64,000 nt of DNA from VYFG01 sp965221795. GTDB taxonomy: Bacteria > Pseudomonadota > Gammaproteobacteria > Arenicellales > Poriferihabitantaceae. The stretch covers positions 2,852,001-2,916,000 of the forward strand of contig OZ244914.1 of NCBI GenBank assembly GCA_965221795.1, written 5' to 3'. This document shows, piece after piece, positions 26,042-35,076 of the stretch (the stretch's first letter is position 1; the number at the start of each line of letters is the position of its first letter). Under the pieces are notes generated by a model. That model did not search any database, was not told where the DNA came from, and saw nothing but the letters and a program-made list of their open reading frames with translations. A program made the translations under genes and the position numbers.

Positions 26042-26271
26042 AGAATACGCAAAAGTCAGGCTGGCAGGTCTGCCGGCATGATTCCGGCAGAAGGCGCGGG
26101 ATGAATTTGCCGCTGCAGGGCAGACGATGCGGCGCCCGGAGCGCCCGTCCGGGCGGATTCGGCGGCTGGTTGAGCCGTTCGCGCCCTGGCGCGGGCGTTT
26201 GGGCATGCTTCGGGCGCAGCGGTTCCGTACCCGGCCCGGGGCCGGGGCTGCCGGGCGGGTTCGGCTTCGGC

Positions 26272-28081
26272 CTAGGGCGCCTGCGCCAGCGGGTGGAGGA
26301 TGGCGTCGCCGGCAGCCTGGACGTCGCGGGCATCATGGCGGTTGGCGGGCGGGAGGTGGCGGAACCTGCCCTCGAACCGGATGATCGCCATGGCGAGGTT
26401 GGTGATCGCGGAGAGGTTGCGGGGGGCGTGCCCGGTGCGGACTCGGCACCGGTCCTCGTCGTCGGTGAAGTCCTGGACGTAATGGAGCCGGGTCTCGAGG
26501 CCCCCGTGGTTGCGCACCAGGGCGTTCCGGGCCGCGGCGTCGGCGCGCCCCGCCTCCAGCGAGGTCAGGCCATGGGCGAATTCCTCGGTGATCTCCCCGG
26601 TCTTGAGGTCGGTGCGCAGGCGGTGATGCGGAAGGCCTGCAGGCGGTGGATGCGGAAGGCCTGCCGGCGGTGGGGGAGGTCGCAGTACCGGTCCCATTCC
26701 GGCCCGCCGATATCCACCACGATGCAGTGCCGGGACTCGATCCGGCCCTGCGCCTTGTCCCGGGTGTGGCCGGCGTCGGCGGCCGCGGCCCAGTGGATCG
26801 CCTGGAGGTCGTCCAGCAGGGTCTCCGGGTGGTCCTTGACCGCGGTCATCCCGTAGTCCGCCCCGCACTGCTCGACCAGCAGGCTGGCCGTTGCGGTCTG
26901 GGGGTGCATCGCCTCCAGGGGGACGGTCCGGCCCTCAAGGTCCAGCTCTCCGAGCAGGCGGCGCACCGCGGTGATCTCGTGGGTGCCGTTCGGCACTTCG
27001 GTCTGCCCCAGGGCGATGCCGGTGCCGTGCTCGAAGGCCGTGACCAGGATGAACGGGCTCTGGCCGCTCTGCCTGGCCGCGCCACGGAGGGTCTTGCCGT
27101 CCAGGGCCACCGGGGCCTGGCCGCCCCGCTCCCGTTGCCAGCCGCGCACCGCCTGCTCGATCGAGTCGGGCGGCATCGCCGACAGGAAGTAGCGGAACGT
27201 CGACTCGGTGGGCACCGTGTAGATGCCCCGGCTCGGGCGGTGGAAGCCTCCGACCGCCCGGCGCTGCTCCTGGGTCAGCGCCGCGGCGAACTCGCCGATG
27301 GCCTTGACCCCGCGGTATCCGGGCCGCCGGCCGGGCCGCCACGGCGATCGCCATGTAGCACGCCACCGGATACCGCAGGCCGCGCGCCTTGCGGAAATCC
27401 ACGGTGCGCGACAGGTGCTCGTACCGGCTCGACAGCCGGGTAGGCCCCGGGGGCTCCGGCCGCCCCGGCCGCCGGCACTCCTCCGGCCGCCGTCCGGCGT
27501 TCAGGAGGCCGCCGGCATCGGGGGGTCGCAGGGACACGAACCCCGCCTTCGGTTGCCCATGGTATGGCCAGTCGGGCACCGCGCCGCGCACCCGGGAAAA
27601 GCCCGAGGTCGACCCCAGATGCCGCCCGTTCGCGGCCCGGTAGCAGGTGCCGGAAAACCGGGAACCGTCCACGAACATCTCGGCCAGCAGCACCGGACCG
27701 CCATGCCGGTTCTGCAGGTCCTGCGACCGCCGGCGCCGGCGCAGGCCCAGCGCCCGCGAGGCCAGATTCGGCCTCCGGGCGGAGTCGAGAACCAGGAACC
27801 GGGCATGGTTGGCCACCAGATGCAGACGCCCGCTCCCGCTGCCCGTCGCTCCCGCCGCTCCAGCGGTCACGCGCGCCCACCCGGAACGCCCCCGCCGACC
27901 CGCCGACCAGGGCCAGCCACGACTCGCCGCACACCGCGACATGGCGCAAGGCCCGGCCATAGAAGCGCTGGAACGAGAGATCGTGATACGCCGCCATCAG
28001 GCGGTCCCAGTGCTGGTGCTCGCGCGGGTCGCGCACCGGACGCACCCGGACCCCATCCAGATTCCATCGGTTCTCTTCCAT
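26272..28081 (-). pseudogene. DUF4338 (DruA-like)-ISAs1 transposase fusion, several frameshifts
   Basis: Read from 28081: MEENRWNLDGVRVRPVRDPR and LSFQRFYGRALRHVAV (DUF4338 start), then in another frame RLHLVANHARFLVLDSARRP, LLAEMFVDGSRFSGTCYRAA and LGSTSGFSRVRG. A third frame (from about 27330) gives the DDE_Tnp_1-associated domain (KAIGEFAAALTQEQRRAVGG) and the catalytic VALDGKTLRGAA; a fourth stretch (frame shift near 26630) gives NALVRNHGGLETRLHYVQDF with the Glu. At the second catalytic position the usual D of TxDAxH reads E (PLEAMHPQTA). At least three shifts make it inactive. Joining of DUF4338 with ISAs1 transposase in one gene is inferred from order and spacing. Confidence 0.75.
26626..26673. 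repeat. 24-bp tandem duplication within the ISAs1-type pseudogene
   Basis: The 24 bases at 26626-26649 recur at 26650-26673 with one difference, encoding FRIHRLQA/FRIHRRQA-like octapeptides in tandem. This is immediately next to one of the frameshifts. Confidence 0.85.
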
Positions 28082-28284
28082 GACCGCGATCAGGACAGAA
28101 ATGGTTTTGCGTGTCCACCCCCAAATGAAACAAAACAGCCGCCACCGGCCGGGGCGGGAGGGGCAATGAACCGGACTAAAGTCCAGAAATCAGGACAAGC
28201 GACTTTTGCGTAGCCTTGGTACAGGTGCTGTACGAAATGCATAAAGTCCTTTATAATGGGGTAATACCAATCTTTGAAAATCCC

Positions 28285-28941
28285 ATGCTCAGTTTGGCTG
28301 AAGAAATCGTGCTGATGTTGCTCGAAGATGAGGAAGGGAAGTTTGTCCATGTGCCTGACCATTATGTCAGATGTGTGCTAGCAGGTGCTGTACTGATGGA
28401 CCTTGCCTTGGCAGGAAAGGTCGATTCGGATATGGAAAACCTGTTCCTGATTGATTCAGAACCACTGAGCGATGATATTCTGGACCCGATATTAGAGCAT
28501 TTGGTGAGTGAAGGCGGGACCCATGATGCTTGCTATTGGGTTGAGCATTGTCAGGGCCTTGCCGAAGATGTGCGTGAAAAAGCACTTAACCGCCTGTGTG
28601 AAAAAGGGATTCTGCAGAAAGAGGATGATCGATTTCTCTGGGTTTTCAAGACCCGCCGCTATCCTATTGTCGATGAGGATGTCGACCGTGAAGTAAAGCT
28701 GCGCATTATGTCAATTCTGTTCAGCGATGAAATTCCAGGGCCACGCGATATTGCGATCATTGCATTGATGGATGCCGGTGATCTGTTCCGGTATCTGCTT
28801 TCCGACCGGGAACTGAAGGGGGTCATCAAACGGATTGAGCAGGTCAGGAATATGGACCTGATTGGCCAGGCGGTGACCAAGGCAGTACGGGAAATCGAAC
28901 GTCAGTTGGCTCAGGTGACCATGGCAGCAGCACGTGTCTGA
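28285..28941 (+). CDS. GPP34 (GOLPH3/Vps74-like) domain protein
   Basis: About 218 residues from ATG 28285 (MLSLAEEIVLMLLEDEEGKF), with the AGAVLMDLALAGKVDSD segment and ARG-poor C-terminal helices (EVKLRIMSILFSDEIPGPRD, IIALMDAGDLFRYLL) that define GPP34. In eukaryotes GOLPH3 binds PI4P; in bacteria the function is unknown, possibly membrane lipid binding or catabolism control. In-frame earlier starts (28216, 28240) would add residues that lie next to the mobile-element end, so I prefer 28285. It is single, 70 bases right of the terminal repeat. Confidence 0.75.
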   Translation: MLSLAEEIVLMLLEDEEGKFVHVPDHYVRCVLAGAVLMDLALAGKVDSDMENLFLIDSEPLSDDILDPILEHLVSEGGTHDACYWVEHCQGLAEDVREKALNRLCEKGILQKEDDRFLWVFKTRRYPIVDEDVDREVKLRIMSILFSDEIPGPRDIAIIALMDAGDLFRYLLSDRELKGVIKRIEQVRNMDLIGQAVTKAVREIERQLAQVTMAAARV

Positions 28942-29284
28942 AACCGGGTTGGCCCTTTGCCGAGTATTGCGACATCAAAGCCCAAAAGAATAGTTGCCAA
29001 CTATTTCTGGGCTAGCCAAGTAGCGCCTATTCTGCCCATGAATGGCCCCGCCCACGATAGAAATCTCGTCTCGCTGTCAAATCGTCGACAAGGTCCCTCG
29101 CGCATCGTCCACCATGTCATGGATAACGCCAAACAAGGCGTGAAATGAATCGGCGAATTGCCTGTCAACTACTCTCCCTCCATAAGCCCCAAAATAATAC
29201 TGTTCCTCCCATCCACTGAATCCTTGGAGGGCTCAATTCCTCCAGAATCAAGGGCAATAGGTCGTGGAAATCGGCGACTCTGTA
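28942..29284. other. Intergenic stretch
   Basis: No convincing gene between GPP34 and the convergent acyl-CoA dehydrogenase. A 63-codon frame at 28957 lacks a ribosome site and protein-like composition. No clear terminator was found. Confidence 0.5.
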
Positions 29285-30538
29285 CTATTTGCCATGTGGC
29301 TGATGTTCCGGTCTTGTTTGTGGTGTCCTGATGCCGAGAGTCTGTCCGGCAATGAGATTTCGCAGCATCTGGGCGGTACCGCCTCCGATCGTGAACATGC
29401 GGGCATCCCGTACCATCCGCTCCAATGGGAGGTTTCGTGAGTACCCCATAGCCCCATGCAATTGCAATGCATCATTGGTAATTTGTACTGCCGCTTCCGA
29501 AATCGATAGCTTCGCTTGGGCTGCCAGAAGAGGATCCGGGAATCCGGTCTTACTGGTTTCGGCACTGGCAGCCGCCTTCCAGAGTAGCAGGCGGCCGCTC
29601 TCCAGCCGGGTTGCCATATCGGCAATCATCCATTGCAGTCCCTGAAATTCCGCGAGGGGGCGGCCGAATTGTTCGCGCTGCTTGACATACCGAACCGCTT
29701 CTTCCAGGGCCCCTCGGGCAATCCCCAGGGCAACGGCTGCGGCCCCCACTCTCTGGGCATTGTAGGCATCCATCAATTGGGCAAATCCGATCGCTTCACC
29801 CTTGGTATTCCGCAACAGCCGGTCTTTAGGGAGCTGAAGATTGTCGAATCGGACCACGGTTTCCGGTATGCCACGCAGTCCCATGGCAGGCTCTCTGGGT
29901 CCGATCACAAGCCCGGGGTCGTCGCGAAATGCGATCAGTCCGACGATCCGGTCCGCCCGGCCGACACTGAGTTTGGCAAAGATCAGATGAAGTTTCGATA
30001 CCCCACCTCCCGTAATCCAATGCTTGGTTCCATTGATGCAATAGTGGCCGTGTTCTTCCACTGCTCGTGTGGTCATTGCGGTCGCTGCACTGCCTGCATC
30101 CGGTTCCGTAATACAGATCGCCGGTTTGTCACCATTCAGCACCAGTGAGCAGGCTTGATGTTTCTGTTTTTCGCTGCCATATCGAAGAATGGCACCAATA
30201 GCTCCCATGTTGCCTTCCACCATGATTCGGCCCGTGACCCCGCAGCATCGTGCGAACTCCTCAATGACTAGTACCGCCTCCAGGCAGGATGCGCCTTGAC
30301 CCCCCAATGAACAGGGGATAGTCATGCCCATGAATCTTTCACGGACCATGGCCTGTACGGTTTCCCATGGATAACGTTCGCACTGATCCATGGCGGCTGC
30401 CCGGGGAGCAGCAACGGCTTCGGCAAATTCCCGAGCTTGATAGCGAAGAGCTTCCTGCTCTTCGCTCAGCTGGAAGCAGGGGCCGGCCGGCCGCGGTTGC
30501 TTCTGGAGCCGGGTGGATGGGATAGCGGCAGGTGACAT
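29285..30538 (-). CDS. Acyl-CoA dehydrogenase family protein
   Basis: About 417 residues from ATG 30538. Family elements: ITEPDAGSAATAMTTRAV (FAD/substrate binding), HYCINGTKHWITGGG, the AYNAQRVGAAAVALGIARGA helix, REQFGRPLAEFQGLQWMIAD, and the C-terminal LHGAMGYSRNLPLERMVRDA. It is the last gene of the minus-strand cluster headed by the TRAP transporter. It would oxidise a CoA thioester, which does not fit a pure sulfopropanediol pathway, so its role in the cluster is open. Confidence 0.85.
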   Translation of the reverse strand: MSPAAIPSTRLQKQPRPAGPCFQLSEEQEALRYQAREFAEAVAAPRAAAMDQCERYPWETVQAMVRERFMGMTIPCSLGGQGASCLEAVLVIEEFARCCGVTGRIMVEGNMGAIGAILRYGSEKQKHQACSLVLNGDKPAICITEPDAGSAATAMTTRAVEEHGHYCINGTKHWITGGGVSKLHLIFAKLSVGRADRIVGLIAFRDDPGLVIGPREPAMGLRGIPETVVRFDNLQLPKDRLLRNTKGEAIGFAQLMDAYNAQRVGAAAVALGIARGALEEAVRYVKQREQFGRPLAEFQGLQWMIADMATRLESGRLLLWKAAASAETSKTGFPDPLLAAQAKLSISEAAVQITNDALQLHGAMGYSRNLPLERMVRDARMFTIGGGTAQMLRNLIAGQTLGIRTPQTRPEHQPHGK

Positions 30539-30557
30539 CGGTCCGGTTTCCTTCCTG

Positions 30558-31547
30558 TCAGACTGCCAGCACAATCTTGGGACTGGAGCAAAGTCCTTGG
30601 TGGAGATCCTGAAAAGCGGCACTACCTTCTGCCAGCGGCCGGGTTTCGACCCATCTCAGGTCTCCCCATGCGCCTTGGTGGATCTTGGACAGTGTGACCT
30701 GAAGATCAAGGGGAGAGTAGGTATAGCAGCCGATGAATGTGATCTCCTGCAGCGTCATTCGCCGGACATCCATCCCCCCCAGATTGTCCATGAGTCCGAT
30801 ATGGACGATGGTGCCACCGGGCTTGATCACACGGATGGCCGATTCCCTCGTCACGCTCCCTCCCACTGCATCAAACAACAGGTCATATTGGTCATCAGCT
30901 AAGGGGTGGGTGAGTGGGTTCCGCACTAGGATGTCGGTTTGGGAGCGAACCGTCTCACGACGCAATCGATTGGTTTCGGAGATTTCCACGGAGATCGCCC
31001 CTTTGTCCTGCAGGATTAAGGCAGTCAGCAGCCCTACTGAGCCGGATCCTATGACCAGAGTGCGGGTTTCGCTGATAGGTCGGGACAGGGTCCGTTCGGC
31101 GAGATGAACGGCATGCAATGCGGTAGCACCGGGTTCTGTGAGGGCAGCGAGGGTGCTATCCAGTTCGTCTGGCACCGGGATCAGATTGCGTTCGGGAATT
31201 GTAATCTGCTCAGCGAATGCGCCGGGCCGGTACATGCCGATCAGGTCACGCTCCGGGCAGAGATTCTGCCGACCCCCTAGGCAGTACTCACATTTGCCAC
31301 AGGTGATCAGGGGATTCAGCACTACCCGTTGTCCAGGATTGGAGCCTTGCAGGACCGTGCCGACCGCTTCATGCCCTAAGATCAGTGGTGGTACCCTGCG
31401 GGGATCATGTCCCATCCAGGCATGCATGTCGGAGCCACAAATGCCAACTGACTCAATGGCAATCAGGGCATCGCCGGCATCGGGATTGGGTTCCGGCTCC
31501 TCCCGGAACATCATTTCGCGCTCAGCAGTATAGACTAGGGCTTTCAT
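30558..31547 (-). CDS. Zinc-dependent alcohol dehydrogenase (MDR family)
   Basis: About 329 residues from ATG 31547 (MKALVYTAEREMMFREEPEP). Catalytic Zn ligands GICGSD and GHEAVG; the structural Zn site CGKCEYCLGGRQNLC; NAD site VIGSGSVGLLTALILQ. It resembles sorbitol/threonine dehydrogenase-like enzymes. In hps clusters for dihydroxypropanesulfonate two alcohol dehydrogenases interconvert the enantiomers through the ketone; this gene and the following SDR could fill those roles. That assignment is inference. Confidence 0.85.
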   Translation of the reverse strand: MKALVYTAEREMMFREEPEPNPDAGDALIAIESVGICGSDMHAWMGHDPRRVPPLILGHEAVGTVLQGSNPGQRVVLNPLITCGKCEYCLGGRQNLCPERDLIGMYRPGAFAEQITIPERNLIPVPDELDSTLAALTEPGATALHAVHLAERTLSRPISETRTLVIGSGSVGLLTALILQDKGAISVEISETNRLRRETVRSQTDILVRNPLTHPLADDQYDLLFDAVGGSVTRESAIRVIKPGGTIVHIGLMDNLGGMDVRRMTLQEITFIGCYTYSPLDLQVTLSKIHQGAWGDLRWVETRPLAEGSAAFQDLHQGLCSSPKIVLAV

Positions 31548-31593
31548 GGCGGGTGTGCTGCAGTGATGATAAGGACAGCCGGGACCCAACAGT

Positions 31594-32367
31594 TTAACGG
31601 GCGGTAAACCCGCCATCCACGGGCAGAACCTGACCGGTAACATAACACGAAGCGGGGGAGGCAAGAAAGATAGTCACGCCGGCCAGGTCTTCCATCTCAC
31701 CGTTGCGGCCGATCGCCGTTTGTGCCGCTGCCCAGGTACGCAAGTCTTCGTGACCGAATACCGGGGCCGTGAGTTCGGTTGGAAAGAAGCCCGGCGCAAT
31801 GGCATTGCAGGTAATGCCATCAGGCGACCATGCTTCTGCCATGGCACGGGTCAACTGACAGACTCCTGCTTTCGACGCCCCATACGGGAGGCCATTGGGA
31901 AAGGCCCGTTCCGACTGCAGGGAAGCAATATTGATGATCCGCCCATATCCCTGCTCACGCATGCTGGGGATAAAACAGCGGGAGAAAAAAAACGGGACCG
32001 CCAGATTGAGATGCAATGTCCGATCCCAGGACTCCAAAGTCACCTCTTCCCATGGCTGCCGTAGATTGATCCCGGCAGCGTTGACAATGCCATCCATGCG
32101 ACCAAACCGCTCGTGACATTTCCGGGCGGTTTCGGGAAGGGTATCCCGGTCGCTGAGGTCGGCCGCAATCGAGTGGCAATGGGCCAGGCCAATTTCGCTG
32201 GCGGCTTCTGCCAACATGGATGCACGACGGGCGATCAGCACGACCCGGGCCCCTGCTTCCACCAGGAACCTGGCCATCGACCGACCAATGCCACTACTGG
32301 CCCCCGTCACTGTGAACACACGTCCTTCCAGACCAAACTGGCTCTGCAGGAATCGGGTCGCCTTCAT
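31594..32367 (-). CDS. Short-chain dehydrogenase/reductase
   Basis: A 257-residue classical SDR: TGASSGIGRSMARFL cofactor loop, NAAGINLRQPWE, catalytic Ser in INIASLQSERA, the YGASKAG Tyr-Lys pair, and a C-terminal YVTGQVLPVDGGFTAR. Similar to gluconate-5-dehydrogenase-like enzymes. It lies 70 bases after the HisD-like gene and 47 before the Zn-alcohol dehydrogenase on the same strand. A polyol or sulfopolyol substrate is likely from context. Confidence 0.85.
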   Translation of the reverse strand: MKATRFLQSQFGLEGRVFTVTGASSGIGRSMARFLVEAGARVVLIARRASMLAEAASEIGLAHCHSIAADLSDRDTLPETARKCHERFGRMDGIVNAAGINLRQPWEEVTLESWDRTLHLNLAVPFFFSRCFIPSMREQGYGRIINIASLQSERAFPNGLPYGASKAGVCQLTRAMAEAWSPDGITCNAIAPGFFPTELTAPVFGHEDLRTWAAAQTAIGRNGEMEDLAGVTIFLASPASCYVTGQVLPVDGGFTAR

Positions 32368-32440
32368 CAGTTGTCAGGATGCAACGAATGATTTCCCGGG
32401 AGATGGAAGAACCGGATTGGCCAGCAGCACCCTCATCGGC

Positions 32441-33736
32441 TCAAATCCCCAGGTCAAAGTGCTCGTTCGGAAAATACTTTGCCAAGCGGTCATCCCCGGA
32501 TCGAGCATGCCCTTCCATCCCTTCCGAGCGGGAAATCCGGGCAGTGACTGCGCCAACATTCCGATTGGCCTCCTCGCTCATGCGCTGCCACGTCAGGACC
32601 TTGATGAACTTGCTCACCCCGAGTCCACCCGTGTAGCGGGCGGCACCCTTGGTGGGCAGGATATGGTTTGGCCCTGAGCACTTGTCTCCATAGGCTACCG
32701 TGGTTTCTTCCCCCAGGAACAAGGAGCCATAGTTGGAGAGATTGCGCAGCCACCAATCAAGGTCTTCACACTGGACTTCAAGATGCTCAGGGGCATAGGC
32801 ATCACTGATGCGAACAGCTTCCTCATTACTGTCGACAAGTACAATTTCCCCGTAATCCTGCCATGCCTGGCGGGCGGTACTCCGGTTGGGATCATTCATG
32901 CGTTCAATACACTCGGGGATCCGTTCCATCACCCAGTGGGCGAGTTGCCGCGATGTGGTGACCAGCCAGGCAGGAGAATCGGTACCATGTTCGGCTTGGC
33001 CGACCAGATCCGATGCTACAATACCAGGGTCGGCACGGTCATCCGCGATGACCAGAATTTCGGTCGGACCGGCAAAGAGATCAATACCGACTCGCCCATA
33101 CAGGGCTCGCTTGGCCTCGGCGACAAAACGGTTACCCGGTCCGACAATGATATCTGCAGAATGGCCGCTGAAAAGTCCAAATGCCAAGGCCGCCACCCCT
33201 TGGACACCACCCAGGTGCAAAATGGTGTTCGCTCCCGCGAGATGGGCAGCGTACAGAATGGCAGGATGAACGCCACGGTCTCCATGGGTGGGAGAGCAGG
33301 CGATCACCTGTTTGACACCCGCTACCTTGGCTGTGGTCACACTCATAATGGCGGAAGCGATATGGGCGTAGCGTCCACCAGGGATATAGCAGCCTGCTGT
33401 ATGCACAGGAATGAGCCGCTGTCCAGCGATCAGCCCTGGAGATAATTCGGTTTCGAACTCGGTCATGCTGGCCAATTGGGCTTTGGCAAAGGACTGGACC
33501 TGGGCATGAGAAAACTCAATATCCTGCCGGGTTTGTGCCGGTAAAGAGTCGGTCGCCGCTTGGATTTCATCTGGAGTGACCACGATATCCCGATTCCAGC
33601 CATCCAGTTCTCGGGCATACTGTCGTGCCCGGCCCTCCCCTCCGGTTTCGATTGCTTCCAGCATCTGCTGAACAATACGGCGAGTGTCGTCTTCTCCAGT
33701 GGCGGGGGTTTTTGTTGCTTTTTTGAGGTATTCCAT
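32441..33736 (-). CDS. HisD-like dehydrogenase, possibly sulfopropanediol 3-dehydrogenase (HpsN-like)
   Basis: A 431-residue histidinol-dehydrogenase-family enzyme. Landmarks are TAGCYIPGGRYAHIASAIMS, IIVGPGNRFVAEAKRALYG, GPTEILVIAD, DLVGQAEHGTDSPAWLVT and KCSGPNHILPTKG. No his genes surround it; instead it stands next to a TRAP transporter, an SDR, an alcohol dehydrogenase and an IclR regulator. This is the arrangement of hps loci where HpsN oxidises 2,3-dihydroxypropane-1-sulfonate to sulfolactate. Other polyol substrates are possible. ATG 33736, two bases after the DctM stop. Confidence 0.72.
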   Translation of the reverse strand: MEYLKKATKTPATGEDDTRRIVQQMLEAIETGGEGRARQYARELDGWNRDIVVTPDEIQAATDSLPAQTRQDIEFSHAQVQSFAKAQLASMTEFETELSPGLIAGQRLIPVHTAGCYIPGGRYAHIASAIMSVTTAKVAGVKQVIACSPTHGDRGVHPAILYAAHLAGANTILHLGGVQGVAALAFGLFSGHSADIIVGPGNRFVAEAKRALYGRVGIDLFAGPTEILVIADDRADPGIVASDLVGQAEHGTDSPAWLVTTSRQLAHWVMERIPECIERMNDPNRSTARQAWQDYGEIVLVDSNEEAVRISDAYAPEHLEVQCEDLDWWLRNLSNYGSLFLGEETTVAYGDKCSGPNHILPTKGAARYTGGLGVSKFIKVLTWQRMSEEANRNVGAVTARISRSEGMEGHARSGDDRLAKYFPNEHFDLGI

Positions 33737-33738
33737 GC

Positions 33739-35076
33739 TTATTGGGAAAGATATTGAGGTAGCCACAGGGCAATTTGTGGAAAGATCATGATCAGCACCA
33801 GCCCGGTCAGCTGTACCACCATAAACTGCATCATGCCTTTGTAGATATCGCCGAGATCCCATGTCGGCACAACGCCTTTCAGAAAGTAAGCCGATAAAGC
33901 CACGGGTGGCGACAGCCATGCCGTCTGAAGGTTGACAGCCACGAGAATGCCGAACCAGATCAGGTCAAATTGAAGGGATTCGACCAAGGGCAACAGGATC
34001 GGCACAATGATGAGCACAATGGGAACCCATTCCAGCGGCCAGCCTAAAATGAAGATCAGTGCCATGATGATGACCAGGATCGCCATCGGTGGCAGATCCA
34101 GGGTCAGCAGGTAATTGGTCAGCATCGTCGGCGTTCCCAATCGGGAAAAGACGGCACCGAAGAAATTGGACGCAGCTACCAGTACCAGAATGAGAGCAGA
34201 AATTTCCAGGGTCTTGATGAGGGCATCCTTGAGCCCATTCCAGGTCAGCTTGCGGTAGGCTGCAGTCAGCAGGAATGCCCCCATCGCGCCCATCCCGGCT
34301 GCCTCTGTGGGGGTCGCAAAACCGAGCAGGATGCTGCCGAGGGCGAATCCGACCAGGGCAGCCGGGGGTACCAAACCAAGAATGAACTCCTTGAACACGT
34401 CGAGCATCGATTCCGGACGCAGGTCTTCTGGTAGTGGGGGACCCAGGTTTGGGTTGATCTGGCAGCGGATCAGGGCATAGCCGGTATAGAGAGAAGCCAG
34501 CATGAATCCAGGCACAATGGCTGCGGCAAACAGGTCTGTTACTGGGACCTCAAGAATAGGTCCCATCACCACCAGCATGATGCTGGGGGGGATCAGTATG
34601 CCTAACGTGCCTCCAGCGGTGATGCATCCAGCGGAAAGCTGTACATCGTAATTGGACCGATTCATGGTTTTTGCGGCCATGATCCCCAGAATGGTGACCG
34701 AAGCCCCGACAATCCCGGTAGCAGCAGCAAAGATGGTGGAAACAAACAATACGGCAATGTAGAGTGCGCCACGGGTTCGGGACAGGGTCAGTTGTACGGC
34801 TTGGAACAGCCGTTCCATCAGGCCGGCCTGTTCCATCAGTATGCCCATGAAAATGAACAAGGGGACTGCCGCCAGTGTCTGTTCCAGCATGACCGCAGAG
34901 AACTGCAGGGTCATCAGATAAAAGACCAGTTCGCCAAAACCCCATAGCCCGAATGACATGCCGAGAAAGATCAGGGTAAACGAAATCGGAAATCCCACAA
35001 AAATGGCGAACAGCATGACACTCACCATGACCAGCCCAATATACTCGGGCGGCAAATTGACCAGGCTTTCCCACAT
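33739..35076 (-). CDS. TRAP transporter large permease (DctM)
   Basis: About 445 residues with 12-13 hydrophobic segments; DctM patterns include VPLFIFMGILMEQAGLMERL, GCITAGGTLGILIPPSIML and GFATPTEAAGMGAMGAFLL. The ATG at 35076 overlaps the DctQ stop as TGATG; an in-frame GTG at 35088 would add four residues. It carries out Na- or H-coupled uptake of an organic acid or sulfonate delivered by DctP. Confidence 0.9.
   Translation of the reverse strand: MWESLVNLPPEYIGLVMVSVMLFAIFVGFPISFTLIFLGMSFGLWGFGELVFYLMTLQFSAVMLEQTLAAVPLFIFMGILMEQAGLMERLFQAVQLTLSRTRGALYIAVLFVSTIFAAATGIVGASVTILGIMAAKTMNRSNYDVQLSAGCITAGGTLGILIPPSIMLVVMGPILEVPVTDLFAAAIVPGFMLASLYTGYALIRCQINPNLGPPLPEDLRPESMLDVFKEFILGLVPPAALVGFALGSILLGFATPTEAAGMGAMGAFLLTAAYRKLTWNGLKDALIKTLEISALILVLVAASNFFGAVFSRLGTPTMLTNYLLTLDLPPMAILVIIMALIFILGWPLEWVPIVLIIVPILLPLVESLQFDLIWFGILVAVNLQTAWLSPPVALSAYFLKGVVPTWDLGDIYKGMMQFMVVQLTGLVLIMIFPQIALWLPQYLSQ

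Larger units (their letters stand above)
26046..28212 (-). mobile_element. Composite element with DUF4338 (DruA-like) and ISAs1-type transposase, 12-bp terminal inverted repeats
   Basis: TACGCAAAAGTC at 26046-26057 and its exact complement GACTTTTGCGTA at 28201-28212 bracket the minus-strand pseudogene described next. The matching part may extend outward (CCAAG before both ends). The left end lies in the IS30 fragment, so this element may have landed in it. Size is about 2.17 kb. Confidence 0.65.

Noticed and set aside
26101..28213. Several long plus-strand frames (251-286 codons)
   Set aside because: They are antisense to the DUF4338-ISAs1 pseudogene, whose protein pattern is on the minus strand.
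28957..29148. 63-codon frame after the GPP34 gene
   Set aside because: No ribosome site and no protein-like pattern.
32441..33736. Annotating the HisD-like gene as histidine biosynthesis hisD
   Set aside because: No his genes nearby, and its neighbours are a TRAP transporter and alcohol dehydrogenases under an IclR regulator.
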